Origin: Cavenderia fasciculata
Lineage: Eukaryota > Evosea > Eumycetozoa > Acytosteliales > Cavenderiaceae
Assembly: GCF_000203815.1 (NCBI RefSeq)
Contig: NW_004457723.1
Coordinates: 1,844,400-1,908,399 of the forward strand
DNA: 64,000 nt
Direction: 5' to 3'
Positions 61,301-64,000 of the stretch are shown piece after piece. The stretch's first letter is position 1, and each line of letters opens with the position of its first letter. Made by a program: the position numbers and the translations under genes. The notes under the pieces were generated by a model. The model ran no database searches. It was not told where the DNA came from and worked only from the letters and a program-made list of their open reading frames with translations.

Positions 61301-64000
61301 GCAACAGGTGTCAGTGGAACGGCATCAGCAACAGGTATTGCAACAGGTGTCAGTGGAACTGCATCAGCCACTGGTATTGCAACAGGTGTCACTGCAACAG
61401 CCACTGGTATTGCAACAGGTGTCACTGGAACGGCATCAGCCACAGGTATTGCAACAGGTGTCACTGGAACGGCATCAGCAACTGGTATTGCAACTGGTGT
61501 CACTGGAACGGCATCAGCCACTGGTGTCACTGGAACGGCATCAGCAACAGGTGTCACTGGAACGGCATCAGCAACAGGTATCACTGGAGTTACATCAGCA
61601 TCAGCCACTGGTATCACTGGAGTTACATCAGCATCAGCAACAGGTATCACTGGAACGGCATCAGCAACAGGTATCACATCAGCATCAGCAACAGGTGTCA
61701 CTGGAACGGCATCAGCAACAGGTATCACTGGAGTTACATCAGCATCAGCAACAGGTATCACTGGAGTTACATCAGCATCAGCAACAGGTGTCACTGGAAC
61801 GGCATCAGCCACTGGTGTCACTGGAACGGCATCAGCCACTGGTGTCACTGGAACGGCATCAGCAACAGGTATTGCAACTGGTGTCACTGCATCAGCCACA
61901 GGTATTGCAACTGGTGTCACTGCATCAGCCACTGGTGTCACTGGAACTGCAACTGGTGTCACTGGAACTGCAACAGGTGTCACTACAACAGCCACAGGTA
62001 TTGCAACAGGTGTCACTGGAACGGCAACTGGTATTGCAACTGGTGTCACTGGAACGGCAACTGGTGTCACTGCATCAGCAACAGGTATTGCAACTGGTGT
62101 CACTGGAACGGCAACTGGTATTGCAACTGGTGTCACTGGAACGGCAACTGGTATTGCAACTGGTGTCACTGCATCAGCCACTGGTGTCACTGCATCAGCA
62201 ACAGGTATTGCAACAGGTGTCACTGGAACGGCATCAGCAACTGGTATTGCAACTGGTGTCACTGGAACGGCATCAGCCACTGGTGTCACTGCATCAGCCA
62301 CTGGTATTGCAACAGGTGTCACTGGAACGGCATCAGCAACTGGTATTGCAACTGGTGTCACTGCATCAGCCACTGGTGTCACTGGAACGGCAACTGGTAT
62401 TGCAACTGGTGTCACTGCATCAGCCACTGGTGTCACTGCATCAGCCACTGGTGTCACTGCATCAGCCACTGGTATTGCAACTGGTGTCACTGGAACGGCA
62501 TCAGCAACTGGTATTGCAACTGGTGTCACTGCATCAGCCACTGGTATTGCAACTGGTGTCACTGCATCAGCCACTGGTATTGCAACTGGTGTCACTGCAT
62601 CAGCCACTGGTATTGCAACTGGTGTCACTGGAACGGCATCAGCAACTGGTATTGCAACTGGTGTCACTGGAACGGCATCAGCCACTGGTGTCACTGCATC
62701 AGCCACTGGTATTGCAACAGGTGTCACTGGAACGGCATCAGCAACTGGTATTGCAACTGGTGTCACTGGAACGGCAACTGGTATTGCAACTGGTGTCACT
62801 GCATCAGCCACTGGTGTCACTGCATCAGCCACTGGTGTCACTGCATCAGCCACTGGTATTGCAACTGGTGTCACTGCATCAGCCACTGGTGTCACTACAA
62901 CAGCCACAGGTATTGCAACAGGTGTCACTGGAACGGCATCAGCCACTGGTGTCACTGCATCAGCCACTGGTATTGCAACTGGTGTCACTGCATCAGCCAC
63001 TGGTATTGCAACTGGTGTCACTGCATCAGCCACAGGTATTGCAACTGGTGTCACTGGAACGGCAACTGGTATTGCAACTGGTGTCACTGCATCAGCCACT
63101 GGTATTGCAACTGGTGTCACTGGAACGGCATCAGCCACTGGTGTCACTGGAACGGCAACTGGTATTGCAACTGGTGTCACTGCATCAGCCACTGGTATTG
63201 CAACTGGTGTCACTGCATCAGCCACTGGTGTCACTACAACAGCCACAGGTATCACTGGAACGGCATCAGCAACTGGTATTGCAACTGGTGTCACTGCATC
63301 AGCCACTGGTGTCACTGGAACGGCAACTGGTATTGCAACTGGTGTCACTGCATCAGCCACTGGTATTGCAACTGGTGTCACTGGAACGGCATCAGCCACT
63401 GGTGTCACTGGAACGGCATCAGCAACAGGTATTGCAACTGGTGTCACTGGAACGGCATCAGCCACTGGTATTGCAACTGGTGTCACTGGAACGGCATCAG
63501 CCACTGGTGTCACTGGAACGGCAACTGGTATTGCAACTGGTGTCACTGCATCAGCCACTGGTATTGCAACTGGTGTCACTGCATCAGCCACTGGTATTGC
63601 AACTGGTGTCACTGGAACGGCATCAGCCACTGGTATTGCAACTGGTGTCACTGGAACGGCATCAGCCACTGGTGTCACTGGAACGGCAACTGGTATTGCA
63701 ACTGGTGTCACTGGAACGGCATCAGCCACTGGTGTCACTGGAACGGCAACAGCCACTGGTGTCACTGCATCAGCCACAGGTATTGCAACTGGTGTCACTG
63801 GAACGGCATCAGCCACTGGTGTCACTGCATCAGCCACAGGTATTGCCACTGGTGTCACTGGAACGGCAACAGCCACTGGTGTCACTGCATCAGCCACAGG
63901 TATTGCAACTGGTGTCACTGGAACGGCATCAGCCACTGGTGTCACTGCATCAGCCACAGGTATTGCAACTGGTGTCACTGGAACGCATCAGCCAGAGGTA
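58345..64000 (+). CDS. Secreted Cys-rich, giant Thr/Ser/Ala/Gly-repeat (mucin-like) protein (partial)
   Basis: Exons 58345-58438, 58524-58817 and 58935 onward join in phase. The start [20 protein letters not shown] is a signal peptide. Exon 2 has eight cysteines ([33 protein letters not shown]). Exon 3 begins with [15 protein letters not shown] and [14 protein letters not shown], resembling Cys clusters of dictyostelid extracellular and spore-coat proteins. From ~59100 the protein is almost only T, S and A (ASTTAST type), then a Gly run near 60378-60420, then [10 protein letters not shown]-type units. From ~60950 it has hundreds of residues of [16 protein letters not shown]-type units, to the window end. 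Such tracts are expected to be densely O-glycosylated and extended, at the cell surface, in the slime sheath or in the spore coat. No anchor or stop is seen within the window. Confidence 0.75.
60950..63995 (+). repeat. Coding tandem repeat array ([13 protein letters not shown]-type units)
   Basis: Units are built from a few 9- to 15-nt pieces (GGTATTGCA, ACTGGTGTCACT, GGAACGGCATCAGCC, GCATCAGCCACT) shuffled in all orders but always in multiples of three, so the plus frame stays open. Variation is mainly silent (ACT/ACA, GCC/GCA), and whole blocks of 60-150 nt recur exactly, which suggests recent unequal exchange. Confidence 0.9.

Noticed and set aside
60496-63978. A 1160-codon open frame on the minus strand (V-A-D-A-V-P repeats)
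   Set aside because: It is the complement of the plus-strand repeat array, whose units are multiples of three and lack stop codons on both strands. The plus strand has a signal peptide, spliced exons and Cys-rich domains in the same frame, and the minus frame has none.
1-64000. tRNA, rRNA or CRISPR-like elements
   Set aside because: I looked by eye for GGTTCGA-type B boxes with matching acceptor stems, rRNA-like stretches and regularly spaced repeats with unique spacers, and found none that hold up. Isolated B-box-like matches fall within coding sequence.

Overview
The window is nuclear DNA of a eukaryote and reads as a social amoeba (Dictyostelia). The support is AT-rich, homopolymer-rich spacers, many short GT-AG introns (often with GTATGT or GTAAGT donors), Asn/Gln/Thr homopolymer tracts inside proteins, and gene families typical of dictyostelids. 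Nothing in the window fixes the species.

Layout. At 1-7132 (minus) lies almost all of the DNA polymerase epsilon catalytic subunit, cut only at its C-terminus. A small type I membrane protein with an M6P-receptor/Atg27-like lumenal domain follows at 7.5-8.5 kb (minus). From 9.0 to 16.1 kb there is a decaying tandem cluster of guanylate-binding-protein-like large GTPases (minus). From 16.2 to 41.7 kb the window is a compact block of conserved single-copy genes: an acinus-like SAP/RRM protein, a small mitochondrial-type protein, a SANT-domain protein, a Crinkler-like P-loop NTPase-nuclease, Integrator subunit 13, a short unlisted CENP-X/MHF2 histone-fold gene, an Iwr1/SLC7A6OS-like RNA polymerase import factor, a secreted protein of unknown function, an MTH1-like Nudix hydrolase, a TRAPPC14-like trafficking subunit, RNA polymerase III subunit RPC5, Rab21 and DNA polymerase kappa.

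From 41.7 to 56.8 kb a second accessory cluster begins. It holds at least five minus-strand copies and one inverted relic of a large protein family that I cannot assign to a described family. Each protein appears to have an N-terminal SAP-like helix pair and two homologous modules, each an F-box-like helix interrupted by a CTC...CPxH motif and followed by leucine-rich strands. Only the copy at 50730-53836 is open throughout. The others carry stops, 1-nt frame changes, deletions or an insertion. An unrelated truncated F-box protein start is fused to the edge of one relic.

The last 5.7 kb (plus) is a spliced gene for a secreted, Cys-rich, very long Thr/Ser/Ala/Gly-repeat (mucin-like) protein that runs off the window.

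The housekeeping genes cover DNA replication and repair (Pol epsilon, Pol kappa, MTH1, CENP-X), RNA production (Integrator, RPC5, Iwr1, acinus) and vesicle traffic (Rab21, TRAPPC14). They are not an operon. Several pairs share short divergent or convergent spacers. The accessory clusters are where duplication, decay and possible novelty concentrate. Many breaks are single-base differences, some of them in homopolymer runs, so for several genes real decay cannot be told from assembly error using this sequence alone.
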